NCBI RefSeq assembly: GCF_051014685.1
Contig: NC_135055.1
Span: 17,410,001 to 17,474,000 of the forward strand
Length of the DNA stretch: 64,000 nucleotides
Origin: Ptiloglossa arizonensis
Taxonomy: Eukaryota; Arthropoda; Insecta; Hymenoptera; Colletidae
Direction: 5' to 3'
In this document: positions 1-12,500 of the stretch, one piece after another
Numbering within the stretch: position 1 is the first letter of the stretch
How the letters are laid out: the number at the start of each line of letters is the position of its first letter
Made by a program: the position numbers and the translations under genes
The notes under the pieces: generated by a model
The model's database searches: none
Told to the model about the DNA's origin: nothing
What the model saw: the letters and a program-made list of their open reading frames with translations, nothing else

Positions 1-515
1 AATTGAATGGAATAACGAATATCGAGAATAAAAATTAAGCTAAAATATTTACTTCGTATCTTCTCCAAATTATTCTAACATGGAAGTGACCACCGAAATT
101 GTGAATAAATATTGATAACTAAATTTACAGAAGACAGAGATCAATCTTCGTTTGAATACGTCTTCGTTTGAAATTAAATAATTCATCCCTGACGAAGTTA
201 GGGTACACATCTAACCTAGAACCAATCCGTCTACCATATTTACATCCAAGAGGATGAGATGCACGGATCACATGGCAGTGCAAATAGAATTATTCTAGAA
301 TATCTTGGAAACCATTAGTTCTAGGTCAGATCGTGTTCATTCTCTAAATTCATCGCTATTGTACCGAGCTGAGAAGTTGACCTCTGAAAGGAGTAGCGAC
401 CCGTATTGGGTCAGACAAAAATTATCCACATTCCCCTTATATTTTCCCTATCCTTTGACCACTACCTTAATCTTTCATATTTCAAGATGTTCTTGACATT
501 TTCTATTCCATAGCA

Positions 516-680
516 TCGATAATAACAGTAACGTTATTTAAAAGTTTACAAATATAAAGATCCTGGGTTAAGTAGCATTGCTAATAACAGTAACGTTATT
601 TAAAACTTTACAAATATTAAGGTTCTGGTAACTTCTTAACAACAGTAACGTTATTTAAAAATTTACAAGCACTAAAGCTC
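516..680. repeat. Three-copy tandem repeat, 55-63 bp spacing
   Basis: The core AACAGTAACGTTATTTAAAA recurs at 523, 586 and 641, each time followed by a TTTACAA-type stretch. The core contains the palindrome TAACGTTA. Confidence 0.85.
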
Positions 681-1019
681 GTCCCTTGCAAGCACTTTAA
701 AGAAACCTAAGTTGGCCACCATGGTCGTTCAGGTTAGTTAATCCAGAAGTCATCTTTCCAGCTCCCAACTATAGTCAACTCAACGATTCCAAATTCTTTT
801 TATTTGTACATTTTGCAATATATCTCCTACCTGTTTCGTTATTAACACTCAATGTACACTTCGTCGTACAACTTTTGCTACCATTACTCCAAATAGCAAC
901 GATATTAAAACGCTATCCGTTTCTAAGTAGACACCTCGTATATTCGTTACTAAGCACGGACCAACAAAAAAGTTTTACCAATAACGCAGAACAGTGTTCA
1001 ATCTAGTTACGATGTATCA

Positions 1020-1066
1020 AAGAGAGACAGAGAGAAAGAGAGATAGAGAGAGAGAAAGAGAGACAG
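1020..1066. repeat. AG-rich microsatellite
   Basis: An interrupted run of AG dinucleotides with occasional C, T or extra A. Confidence 0.9.
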
Positions 1067-2499
1067 AACGAACTGAGACACAAATTACGTAAGATAGACA
1101 GTCAAGTGACAATTTCCACGCAGGCACTCTCATTTGCAATACTCCCTTTCTCGTTATTCGGTCGTGGCTTGTATTTTCTCCCCCTTCCGTTCCCACGGTT
1201 CGAAGCTGATGAAGAAATTGTATACATTGTCATTGGGCTTCATGGAGGCTGTGCTTCCTCACGGTAATCGGATATCTTCCGGTTCGAATTGTCGGAAATT
1301 AAACTACACATTTGTGTACTAATATCGGGTAGATCGTTTCGACGTAAAGTGGGTTCAGTTACACCCATCGAGTTATTTGGAATATTAATTACACTTGGCG
1401 AAATTTAATTACCATGAAGTCGGCACAACTCCGCGACCAGCGATGGCTTCTCCTTGAGGATCTATTGTGATTTCGTTTCACGTATCGCGTGAATTTTTAA
1501 ATTGCGTTCAAAATTCTCGTAGTGCGATCGAACTCTCTTCTTCTGTCGTATACGTTCACGTGATTGTGTAGGTACGTATGTAATTTGTTTTTTGAATAAT
1601 CAATGTATCGGTGATGTGTACCTTTCATTCTCGCGTAATTGTTCGATTACGTACCTTCGTGTTTTCTCGTATTTTTTTCGTATCGATAAATATTTATTAA
1701 AAATTATTTCTAATTGAGGGAGGGACACACTTTCAAGATCAAATTTTGGAAAATTGTATCGCGTATCGTGAAAATTAATTGGAAAATGTTATTTTCGTAA
1801 TTTTTTTAGAATATAAAATTGTGTGCAATTTCCAGGTGTTTATAATTAGGTGTGTCAACCCTTGCCTCGATGTTCTCGAGCTAGCGTGATACCGATTAAA
1901 GATTTCTAAATTAGTATTCATTTCGATCAGTCGTCAGATATCTACAGACGCAACTCCATATTTTTTTTATATATTTTAACTATGATAGTTGCGTTGAGAA
2001 ACGCAAAGCTGCTGCTTTGTTTGCGGTTGCAAGTCAATATTTTCCTCTACACTAACATTCGACATCGTCTCGCGATTCGCGTTTAATATTACAGCGCGAA
2101 TCTCGTACGGAGTTTGGGCAAACTTCATTTCAGATGGTAAACTAACGTCTAATGACTACTTAGGAGCTCTCAAATAGCAATATTATGCTGTAAACATTTG
2201 TGCGTCTCTAATAACATAGAGTCTAAATATTCGTTTAAGATGGTACGTCACAGTGAATATTTATATCTATTATTTAACGTTTTGAACCTGTTTAGAATAT
2301 TCTAAGATTTAACACAAAAATTGTACGTAGCAAAGTATAGGTAGCAAAAGTTCGAAAGAGTTAAAAGCTCTCCAAAATATAAAACAAAATTACACTCAAC
2401 GTGACTCCACTCTATAAAATTCCTCTTCGTTAACTATCGTGACTCTAAATCAAAACCAAAAGCTGTATCTTTAATTTTCAAAGTCCCTAGGATAACCAA

Positions 2500-3215
2500 A
2501 TTTATCGGCAGATCTTTGCAATAGAATCTCTACACTGCATGATTCTACAAGTTACCAAACTCCAAACTCTCCAGGTTTACCGAGTCTATCAGAGACCTTT
2601 ACAACAAAATCCCTACACTCCATGACTCTACATGTTACCAAACTCCAAACTCTCCAGGTCTACCAAGTCTATTACAAATCTTTACGTCAAAATCCCTACA
2701 CTTTATGATTCTACTAGGTATCACTCTCTAAACTCTCCAGGTTTACCAAGTCCATCACAGACTTCTACAACAAAATCCCTACACCCCGTGACTCTACCCA
2801 TTACCAATCTCCAACCTCTCCAAGTCTACCAAGTCCATCACAGACCTCTACAACAAAATCCCTACACCCCATGACTCTACCCATTACCAATCCCCAACCA
2901 CTCCAAGTCTACCAAGTCCATCACAAATCTCTACAACAAAATCCCTACACCCCGTGACTCTACAAGGTAGAACAATTATCAAACTCTCCAGGTTTATCGA
3001 ATCCATCAGAGACCTCTACAACAAAGTCCCTACACCCCATGACTCTACCATTTACCAATCTCCAACCTCTCCAAGTCTACCAAGTCCATCACAGACCTCT
3101 ACAACAAACTCCCTACACCCCATGATTCTACCATTTACCAATCTCCAACCACTCCAAGTCTACCAAGTCCATCACAGACCACACCAACAAAATCCCTACA
3201 CCCCGTGATGGTATC
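2500..3215. repeat. 83-bp minisatellite, about nine copies
   Basis: The word TCCCTACACC or a close variant recurs at 2610, 2693, 2776, 2859, 2942, 3027, 3110 and 3193, a spacing of 83-85 bp, with a diverged copy near 2527. The array begins just past the tail exon of the receptor in the direction of transcription. Confidence 0.93.
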
Positions 3216-3315
3216 CCCAAAGTTTATTATCAATTTCCAATAGAATGAAATTTTCAAAATCCAAGAAGAAGCCATCGAAGTTGATCGCTAGCCCATCGTG
3301 AGGGACAGGACTTAC

Positions 3316-3525
3316 ACCATTTAACCGCGGTATCTCGATGCTCGGTATGTAGGTAGTCTCCTCGTGTCCGGTCGAGCAATATCGCGTTCTCCTCCTGGTG
3401 GTTCGCGGACTGCAACGTCCGCAGGGCACCGCGGCGTCGGAATTGCGCGCCTTCGCGGCTGGCCTCTGCCGCGAGCCGCACTGTACGGCGAACCGCAATT
3501 CCGAGGCCATCTCGGCGCACAGGGA
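3316..3525 (-). CDS. Kainate receptor exon E11: cytoplasmic tail
   Basis: Seventy codons of the intracellular tail, starting [20 protein letters not shown]. The SELRFA helix after M4 matches the membrane-proximal tail of kainate receptors (compare VEELRMSLKC in GluK2). It continues through a basic, Cys-containing stretch ([17 protein letters not shown]) to [14 protein letters not shown]. The acceptor GGCAG has a poor pyrimidine tract, so its position is the least certain of the set. A perfect GTAAGT donor follows Gly70 (3315-3310), which suggests another small exon further 3'. Without it, the frame reads on for 39 codons into a stop at 3196-3198, inside a minisatellite. Confidence 0.85.
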
Positions 3526-6500
3526 CTGCCGTGGCCCGCGTGGTCGATCGAGCAGCGGTTGCGATTTCCAACGTGCGTTGTTTTATTATTTGCGGGTTTT
3601 CGTTCCGTCGATGCGTGGACGTGAGGACCGGGCACAGGCAGGCACAACAATACCAACAAATGATACACAAGACGTTCGCCGCCGCGAGCTTCGTTTACCA
3701 TGCGATTCGGCTGTCGGGCGAGCAAGGCCGTTTCGTTGCGCGAGTAACCACGTTTTCTACGTTTCACGGTGGTACCGCGGTTTCACGGTCGATCGGCGCG
3801 GTGTCATCGTGCGACCGAACCGAGACCTCGTGACTATGCAAATCGGAGGGATTTCCGTCGATTGGGAATTACCTTCCAGGGGGCGATGTATAAATATCTA
3901 GGATCGTGGAAGGACGACGGTTGGAAATTAAATAGAGCGGAGGGTACCGATTTATGGTACAGGGAGAATCGCAGGATACGCGACGATTGGGAGTTAGTTT
4001 CTACGGGGGGATTGATTACGCGTTGCGGTGACATGGAAATATTTACGACGGCAGAAGAGTCTATCGGAAATTAATTAGGGAGCGTGCACGGTGTAATCGA
4101 TCGGGGAATTTTCGTCGATTGGAAAATTAGCTTCGCGATCGCTACCGTGAATTACAGACCGCTTAATCCCTTTTCACTTCTTTCTTTCCAAACGATACTG
4201 CATTTATCCGCAATTATCTAAAATTTACACGGTGTTATGTAAAACGTGACAATCCGCGCGTGAAACGAGACTCGTTCGACGATACACCCGACGAAATGAA
4301 CGTTGCGCGCAAGTTCCGAAACATTAGGGTTTATTCGCGGTAAATGTTCCAACTTGGTCGGTAACCGGTGACGAGCGTGTTAGTTGACGCGCGACCCGTT
4401 ATTAAATTTAGTTTCCAATGTTGACGCGCCTGAATTTCGATACTTGGATTCCGTACGTGACCAATTTCGTTGCCCAGCGATGCAGGTAGAACCGGTCAGC
4501 GTTTAAATAGTTACGGTGGAATTGTTCGTTCGCGACAAGGGAAAGGGAATCAGCCGCGGAGGATTAGGTAAATGAAACGAGATCTATTGATATCGTTTGA
4601 GGATTCCGGGAATAAGCCTTGTCCATTTAGAAACGCTTTTCCAAAATTACACCGGCTTATTCCCGGAAACTGCAACCGGTATCGACTGCAAACCGGTACG
4701 CGAAAGCTTCGAACATCTGATTGGAAACGAGATCCGAGGTGGACGAATGGAATAGCTCCATACGTAACCAGATCGCTGGAACGGGACAAAATTTCCGCGG
4801 GTGAGTATTTACGTTACGTTTTTCCCTTTTCGCGCGAATGCTCCATAATATATCGATCCTCGAAAATGATACTCGTTTCGCTCTCTTTCCAACGTGAGCA
4901 AATATACCTTCCCTCGAGAGTCAACCTACGAACCGAAAGTCCCGGCTCGGTGTTGACCGATTCGGTTAAAATAAAGTCGTTTCGAGTACTTTCGACGTTT
5001 CACATCGGCTATCTCCAATAGGCAAACAACAGGCACAATTAATACGAACGAAGTGGGTGGTACAACTAATTTTTTACCAATGGATCATTATCTCTTCGTA
5101 CTTTCTACAATTTCCTACCGTGTATATAGTAATACACTATTTCCTGCAATTTCTCTTCAATTTACATCTACGTTGTTCTTTCGAATTAATTATCTACTCT
5201 TTCGCGTTGAGAATTTTCTATACGATTTTACTCGCGCCAAGAAATGTTCAAAATCGTAAATTTTAAAACACGAAATATTTGACCGCTTTCTAACATTTCT
5301 CTTCAATTTACGATCACGCTGTTTCTCGAATCAATGTCCCACGCTTTCACAGGGGGCGCTACAAACCTCTTTGAAGATTTTACTCGCCCCTGTAACTTTC
5401 AAAAATCGTAAAATTGAAAGCCCGAAATTTTTAACCGCTTTCTAAAATTTTTCTGCAATTTACAACCCTCACTGTTCTTTCGAATCAATGTTCCATGCTT
5501 CCAAAGAGGACGCTACAAACCCCTCGAACGACTTTACTCCCGCCAGTAACTTACAAAAATCGTAAATTTGGAAACACGAAATTTTTAACATTTCTCTTCA
5601 ACTTACGACCGCATCGTTCTTCCGAATAAATGTCCCACGCTTCCAAAGAGAGTGTCGCAAACCCTTCGAACAACTTTACTCGCGTCAGTAATTTTCAAAA
5701 ATCGTAAATTTGCAAACCCGAAATTTTTAACTACCTTCTAAAATTTCTCTTCAACTCACGACCACACCGTTCTTCCGAATAAATGTCCACGCTTCCAAAG
5801 AGAGTGCCAGAAACCCTTCGAACAACTTTACTCGCGTCAGTAATTTTCAAAAATCGTAAATTTGCAAACCCGAAATTTTTAACTACCTTCTAAAATTTCT
5901 CTTCAACTTACGACCACACCGTTTTTCCGAATAAATGTCCACGCTTCCAAAGAGAGTGTCATAAACCCTTCGAACGACTCTACTCGCGTCAGCAATTTCC
6001 AAAAATCGTAAATTTGCAAACTCGAAATTTTTAACCGTTTTCTAAAATTTCTCTTCAACTCACGACCGCATCATTACTCCGAATAAATGTCTCACGCTTT
6101 CAAAAAGAGTGCCAGAAACCCTTCGAACGACTCTACTCGCGTCAGCAATTTCCAAAAATCGTAAATTTGCAAACTCGAAATTTTTAACCGTTTTCTAAAA
6201 TTTCTCTTCAACTCACGACCGCATCATTCCTTCGAATAAATGTCCCACGCTTTGAAAGAGAGTGCCAGAAACCCTTCGAACGACTCTACTCGCGTCAGCA
6301 ATTTTCAAAAACCGTAAATTTTCAAATCCGAAATTTCCGATTCGTCATCGCAATAGTATCAACCGTGTCGAAAAGAAATCGTCCGGGTTCGAAAATTCCG
6401 ATCACCGATTACGGAGAAACGGTACCCCCCGTAGGGTTGTTCAGCGTTGCAGCTGACACCTTCTCGCGTGGAGGTTGGTTCCAGGCGGGTTGTACCCGGG

Positions 6501-9500
6501 AAGAAACGGAAACATCGTGCTCGTAGAGAAACGGCCTTGCAAGCCACGGCGAGGAAGGTACACTCATGCAGCACGTACACGCGAAGCACGAAATTCGCAG
6601 AGAATTATCTCTGGGCGGCCTGTTCGCTTACCCTGTCCGATTGGACGTTCTTCTTGGAGTTCCAGCAGAACTCGAGGATCGCCACGAGGATCGCTAGCGC
6701 CAGACCGCAGAGCAGCACGACAAAGACACCACCTGGAACGAGAAAACCGGAAGCTCATTATTTTACCGCCGGCGGGTGTCTCCGTTTCTTTTCTGATGTC
6801 GCGAGCCTGCCTCGGAGTTAATGTAGCCGCCATCGAGGACCGTTCTTCCTACCTGTATCGTTCCACCGCACCCCCAACACTTCACCATTCACCGGCCCGT
6901 CTATTTGTCCATTTATCTATCCGTCTGTCTAGCTCTTCCCGTGCCCATACTCTCGTCTATTCGCGCCTACGTCTCTCCAGGCCTCTTTGTTAACCTCGAG
7001 TCGTCCCTCGGCCCCTCTGGAGGGGTTTGAAAGTTCGAAGAAAGAGGATCGACGCACCGGTCGAGGAAACTTCTATATCGTGGGGAAGGTTAGAAGATCG
7101 CGCAATAACCGAGCTGCGAGAGGGGGGTCTCCCAAGACCCTTACAGGTCTCGATGAAAGGGTACGCGGAACGATGGCCGTATAATTAAACGCGGGGTGGC
7201 ACGGGGACCAGGCAAGTTTTTCGATTATCACCGACTCGCGATTGTTGCTCGCACGAGACTGCGAATTTTCAACCTCGAATCGACTGAGAATAATCAGAGA
7301 ACCGTGAACCGGCGGCTCTGTGAATTTTTGATCCCGTTCTTCCGATCGATCCAAGATATTACCAGATGTAAATTTTAATGGATCTCGGGGGAGAAGTTCT
7401 CGATGGAGTTTAAGAATGATAGATTGCTCGATAAGTTTCGACGATTGATAAGACACAGAGATATCAGGTTCGTTGTTTGATTTTTGTAAAGATGGTAGTA
7501 CTATATTGTTTGGTGAACATGTGCGAAGGTTCGTGTATATCCGTCGACTCGTTCGTATATTTACGGTTGGTCAAGTTTAAGGGTCATAGTATTCTTAGAA
7601 TGGAACTTATCGAACAATCTAGTAGCAGTATCGATGGTGAACCAGAATTAGTTTATTGTGGAAAAATGCATATATAAAATTGACGATTTTCCTATTCGAC
7701 TTTAACCTGTCACATTTTTTTTTTAAATTATTCACACACGTTTCGTGATGTTTCACCTTCGCTCGAATAAACGTACTTTTCTTCGCATTAGTCGTTATTC
7801 AAAAATTCGGTCATGAATGGAATTGAAAATGGAGCTAGTTCGTAGCAACTTCTTAAAACTATTCTGAAACTTCTACAATAAAAAATAAGTGCGTATAATT
7901 TTGATATTTCCTTCGACAGTTTTCTCATATATCTCACTCGATCGATGTCCATTGTACATGTATGCATATTCATGTGATCACATATTCGTACACTAGTTTC
8001 TTTAACTGTGAAAGCCTCAAAATAATCGTGAGATGTTCTCACGATACGGTACATTTCTTCTAAAAGTCTATAGTATCTTTTCAAGAGCATTTTCAATTCC
8101 ATTATTCGTGAAACTTCGAACAAGTGATAGATCGAAAGCATCGGTAGTAATTTCATCCACTCAGTGTGTATTTGCATCGTACCGCATCGTTGTTTATTTT
8201 GGATCGCCACGAGCAGCCATTATTGAACTTAATCGCCGACGTTAACTCGCGAATTGGTTCCGCGGAAAGTTCGGTCCCGAATTGACACGAGCCGAGTTCT
8301 CATTCCGCAGCTCGCGAAACGAGATCCCCGAAGTTCGGCTTCGTTTGTAGCCGCGCGGTTCCGCGTGCGTTCGAAAACTTTTTCGGATCGCTGCGTACGC
8401 GGTGAGCTCTCCGCCGCGTCTGCATACTCTTGAACCGAGCGAGCTTCCTGTTTACTCGCGGCTCGAATATCCGATTTTTTCGTTTCGTTCTGCCCGAGCA
8501 TTGTTCAAGCTCGTATTCTCCACAGCTGCAACGCTGGACTTTACGATGTAGCACCGAAAGGAAGCCTGCCGCGAATTAATTTTCCCTTCCAGTTTCCACT
8601 TGGTTGTTTCTTACCTTTTCGACGTGTGGTTGTTGCTCGATAAATCGATTAACGCGTTAAGTACCGTGTAGATTATCGGTGATCGATGATGAACTTTCTA
8701 TGCAGGTCACTAATGACCGACGATGAAGTTTCTATGCAGGTCACTGGTGACCGACGATGAAGTTTCTATGCAGGTCACTGGTGACCGACGATGAAGTTTC
8801 TATGCAGGTCACTGGTGATACGAGATACAAGAAACAATCCAGTACGAAAAATGAACATTTTAAGATTGTGAAAAAAGAAAAATGAAAATTTTAAGATTGT
8901 GAAAAAAAAATGAAAATTTTAAGATTGTTGAAAAAGAAAAATGTAGAATATTAATGAAAGAAAAAAGAAGAATATAGCCGAATATTACTTCTAGTAATAT
9001 TTATAAATATAACAATTCGATGATGGTATTAATTTGGTAGAGTTTGTTGGAACATGTTGAACAATATTCCATTTAAATAGTTTTGCACTGTATTTGTAAC
9101 ACTTCTTAAAAAATGTCCTGATCTCGGATAATCTTCCACTTTCTTTTCGCAATTTGTCGTGTAATGTTCAACTCGTTGAACGGTGGAGAAACAAGGGAAT
9201 GGAATGGACATTTTGAGCATAATTGTAAATAAAATATAAAACGTAGAAACTATTTTTACATTCCTTAAGAAATAAAATCCTCGTTCTGTTAAACTCGACC
9301 CAAGAAATGCAAAAGCGTCTTTCCTCCTCTACGTCGTAAGATAATCCAGACGTTATTTTCGAGCTCAGGCATTATTTTTATCTCGAGACACGCGGTATTT
9401 TTCGCAGAAACTTCCGCCAAAACTTGCAACAGCGACGAGTTAACAAAACTGACGCCGGTATTTCTCTAAGAACTCGCGACTCTCCAGACAGAGCTTCTGC

Positions 9501-12500
9501 CCTTATTTGCATCAGCATTTCTACTTGCAAAACGAGTAGTATTTTGCAACTGACGAAGTTACCTCGAACCTCTGAAAGCAGGTGGTTGCGAAACAGTCGA
9601 TAAACGACGAATTAGAATGCCATCGAATAATTTCACCGATGTCTACGACCATCGTTTGCATTATAATGGTAATTTACAATAACAGTTTATAAATGGGAAT
9701 ACAATACCTCTTATAAATTATGATTTATTTTAAAGCAAACGTGTTTACTAGAACAGTTTAAGATATTTCAATTCGTATTAAATTTATTCACGAATAAATA
9801 CGAAAACTAGTCAACTGTTTGTTAGAATTATAAAGTAACGAAATTATTCTTAAACAGAGTTAAACATTTTATAAATTTCAGCGAGCTTGCAAACGATGAG
9901 TTTGGTACAGTGAACTCGGCAAGACTCGTCATTTCCATTCAAGAGGTTAATGTAACAGAGAGCAGTTGAAAATTCAGGTACACTCGGAAGGAAAGCTCGT
10001 TACCGTGGTACTGTGGCTTATTGAAAAACTATGGCAAACAAGGATTCGGTGGAATGTGTAGCACGATGATTCGAGCGTGACTCTCGAAAGTGTAACCGTG
10101 ACGGTTTTCACAGGCCGGAGCGTAATTAACTTTAGGTTCGGTGAACGGGGTAGGGGAAAGTTGTCAGGGGCAAGAAATTGTCGACAATAAGAAATCACTA
10201 GAAATAAAAAACCTTTAAAGGCAAAACATTGTTGAGATGAAAAATTCATCGGGAATGAGAAAGTTGTAGGGACCACTTTTCTAATTTAAAGTGTCATATT
10301 TATCGAACGAAATAATTCTCGAAGACTCGATTCTTCGACTCAAAAAATAAAAAAAAAGAATCATCTCACAGGGCTACTCGAGAAACGTTATTCCCCGCGT
10401 TAATATCTCCGTTCGTTTCGATCCATTAACAACTCGTAAAAAAGTCTCGAAGGAGAGAAATCGGTGCGAAATTTTTGCTCGAGTTTCGGGAAACGTCTCG
10501 ATTCGAGGTAGAAAATTAAGTTCGTTATAGCGACGTTTGGCGGAATAAGTGTCGTCGGTAAGAAGCTCGGCAGGGAGAGGGAGTAAAAGAGAAACGGTCG
10601 AGCTTTCAAGCACAGAGAAATCTCACGGAAAGTTCCTCCCGGGGAATTTTTCTTGGGAGTCTACTGGAACCCCTTCCGGATTTGATGGAAGTCACAAGTT
10701 CTCCCTTTCTGTCTTCCAACCCAACGCCCGTCCCTACTCTCTCACGCGGGTACCCTTCTCAGTTTCCTTTTTGTACAGGACGAGAATCCCCCGCAATTCT
10801 TTCTCCCCCTACCACCTAGCCCCCGTTTTCTTTTTTCTTTTTTCCCTTGCTCCCCTTCTCGGTCAGCCTGTAACTTAGGTAAGTGGCCACTTTGCTGGCA
10901 GCGAGAACGAGAGTCGGCGAGACAGGAAGAAGGACGAACCGGGCTCCTTGGATGTCTCAGTGAAATTTCAGTCCTGGCAGGCTAATCGCCTTTCCACGGG
11001 ACGCGTCGATTATTCCTCGGGGAAGACGAACGACCCGACGAGTCTCGCTAATAAATTCGAGCCGCGATTCGGTGCGTCCAGAACCGCTGCGTTTGTATGC
11101 ATTTCGGAGTACCACGTGTGTATGCATTTCGGAGCACCGCATGTGTATGCATTTCGGAGCACTGCGTGTGTATGCATTTCGGAGTACCTGTGTTTTCTCA
11201 CCTGTTCTTCAAATTGGATTTTTTGTTTTCTGGTAGGAAAAAAAGGCAGATAGTATTCGAGACGAATATGCGTAAATATTTTTTTTTTAATAAATTATAT
11301 TCACTCGAAATATCCTTTAATCAAACTTCTGGATTTTCTGGAATATTCTACTGTACCTGCTAAATAAATTTTTCTTTCCATTTTTGGTAAATATACTTTG
11401 AATGATGAGTTGAATTACATTTTTCCTAGATTTTTGTTGGTATTTGTACATCCGATTTTTCCTTTCTCTGATCCAAAAGGAGAACTGGTTTTTGACACTG
11501 TGTAATTTTCTAAGTAGATGTAAATTCTTTCTAGAATTGTAACTTTGTGCTTTTCGGGTTATTTATTCTTTAGAGATACTTTGTCGAAAATACAACAATT
11601 TCATTACAAATGAAATAATTAACGTTCGTTTAATGTTTGTATTATATTGTAACGTTTGTAATTATTTAAAAGATGGTTCAAGTGATTATAAAATTTACGA
11701 AAGTATCGCAGAAAAGAATCATTCACGAAAAAAAAACACACACACAATCGATAATGTAAAAAAACTTATTACCGTTATAAATTATCCGAAATTGTTGTAT
11801 ATAGAAAATGATCCCTTTTTCGCCAATTTTTCAATTTCCTGTGATTTCCTTCCACTCTCGCTAAAAACGACGGTTTACGCGATCCAATTGCGGACCAAAA
11901 TCCAGCCACAGTTTATTGTACAGCCCACCACGCTCACCGGAAGCTCGCAAATTAAGTTTGACGATGGACAGAATGTAGGTAGGCATTCGATAAACCGAAT
12001 AATTTCGTTTCATACGCGATACTCATTACCCATGCATATTTTGGTGCCTACGTTAATTACACTGTGCTAGATTATCGTTACTCAATCCCATCGATAAATA
12101 TTTCATAGAATGTGCGCCGTTCTAATTATAGCAACAATTATCCGAATATATCGTGTACCATTCTCTTATTACCTCCCCGATTAATTTACCAGACTGTTAT
12201 TGGCCCAGATATAATTACGTTTCCTCCTTCGTTGCTCGATATTAATTAACCGTATCAATTTATTTAAGTAACCGAAGAAACTCGACGGAAATACTACAAA
12301 AAAAAAAAAAAAAAAAAAAACAGAAAAAAAAAGACTACGTAACTTTACATATTCGCGAGCCAATTGAAATTAAATCTCGTATATTTATCTCCGTGTCGGA
12401 CGGTTTAAATCATCACCTCGCCGACGATCTCACGCTAGAATGATTAGTCGGTTAATTAACGTTATTTGCCCGGGAAGAAATTACGAAACGTTTCGCGCCG

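Larger units (their letters stand above)
1..3315. other. Non-coding region 3' of exon E11
   Basis: No convincing exon is seen here, although a strong donor at the end of E11 predicts at least one more exon at or beyond this interval. It contains a three-copy repeat (516-680), an AG-rich microsatellite (1020-1066) and an 83-bp minisatellite (about 2500-3215). The rest is AT-rich single-copy-looking sequence in which I see nothing. Confidence 0.6.
3526..6631 (-). other. Intron between E11 and E10
   Basis: A GC-richer block with long but unrecognisable open frames borders E11 up to about 4100. It is followed by a perfect 15-bp inverted repeat at 4604-4668 and an eight-copy 152-bp satellite (5130-6345). 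I see no additional exon. Confidence 0.6.

Noticed and set aside
1275..1300. GGTTCGAATT word resembling a tRNA T-arm
   Set aside because: No acceptor stem, anticodon arm or D-arm can be drawn around it.
2632..3208. Plus-strand frames rich in Ser, Pro and Thr
   Set aside because: They come from the 83-bp minisatellite.
3364..4074. Several overlapping frames on both strands next to the tail exon
   Set aside because: The block is GC-rich, so stops are rare in all frames; only the frame with SELRFA-type tail sequence matches the receptor.
7788..8210. 140-codon minus-strand frame
   Set aside because: No recognisable domain, no flanking gene structure; could be a small gene but sequence alone does not support it.
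11633..12070. 145-codon plus-strand frame
   Set aside because: AT-rich composition, no recognisable motif and on the strand opposite to the host gene.
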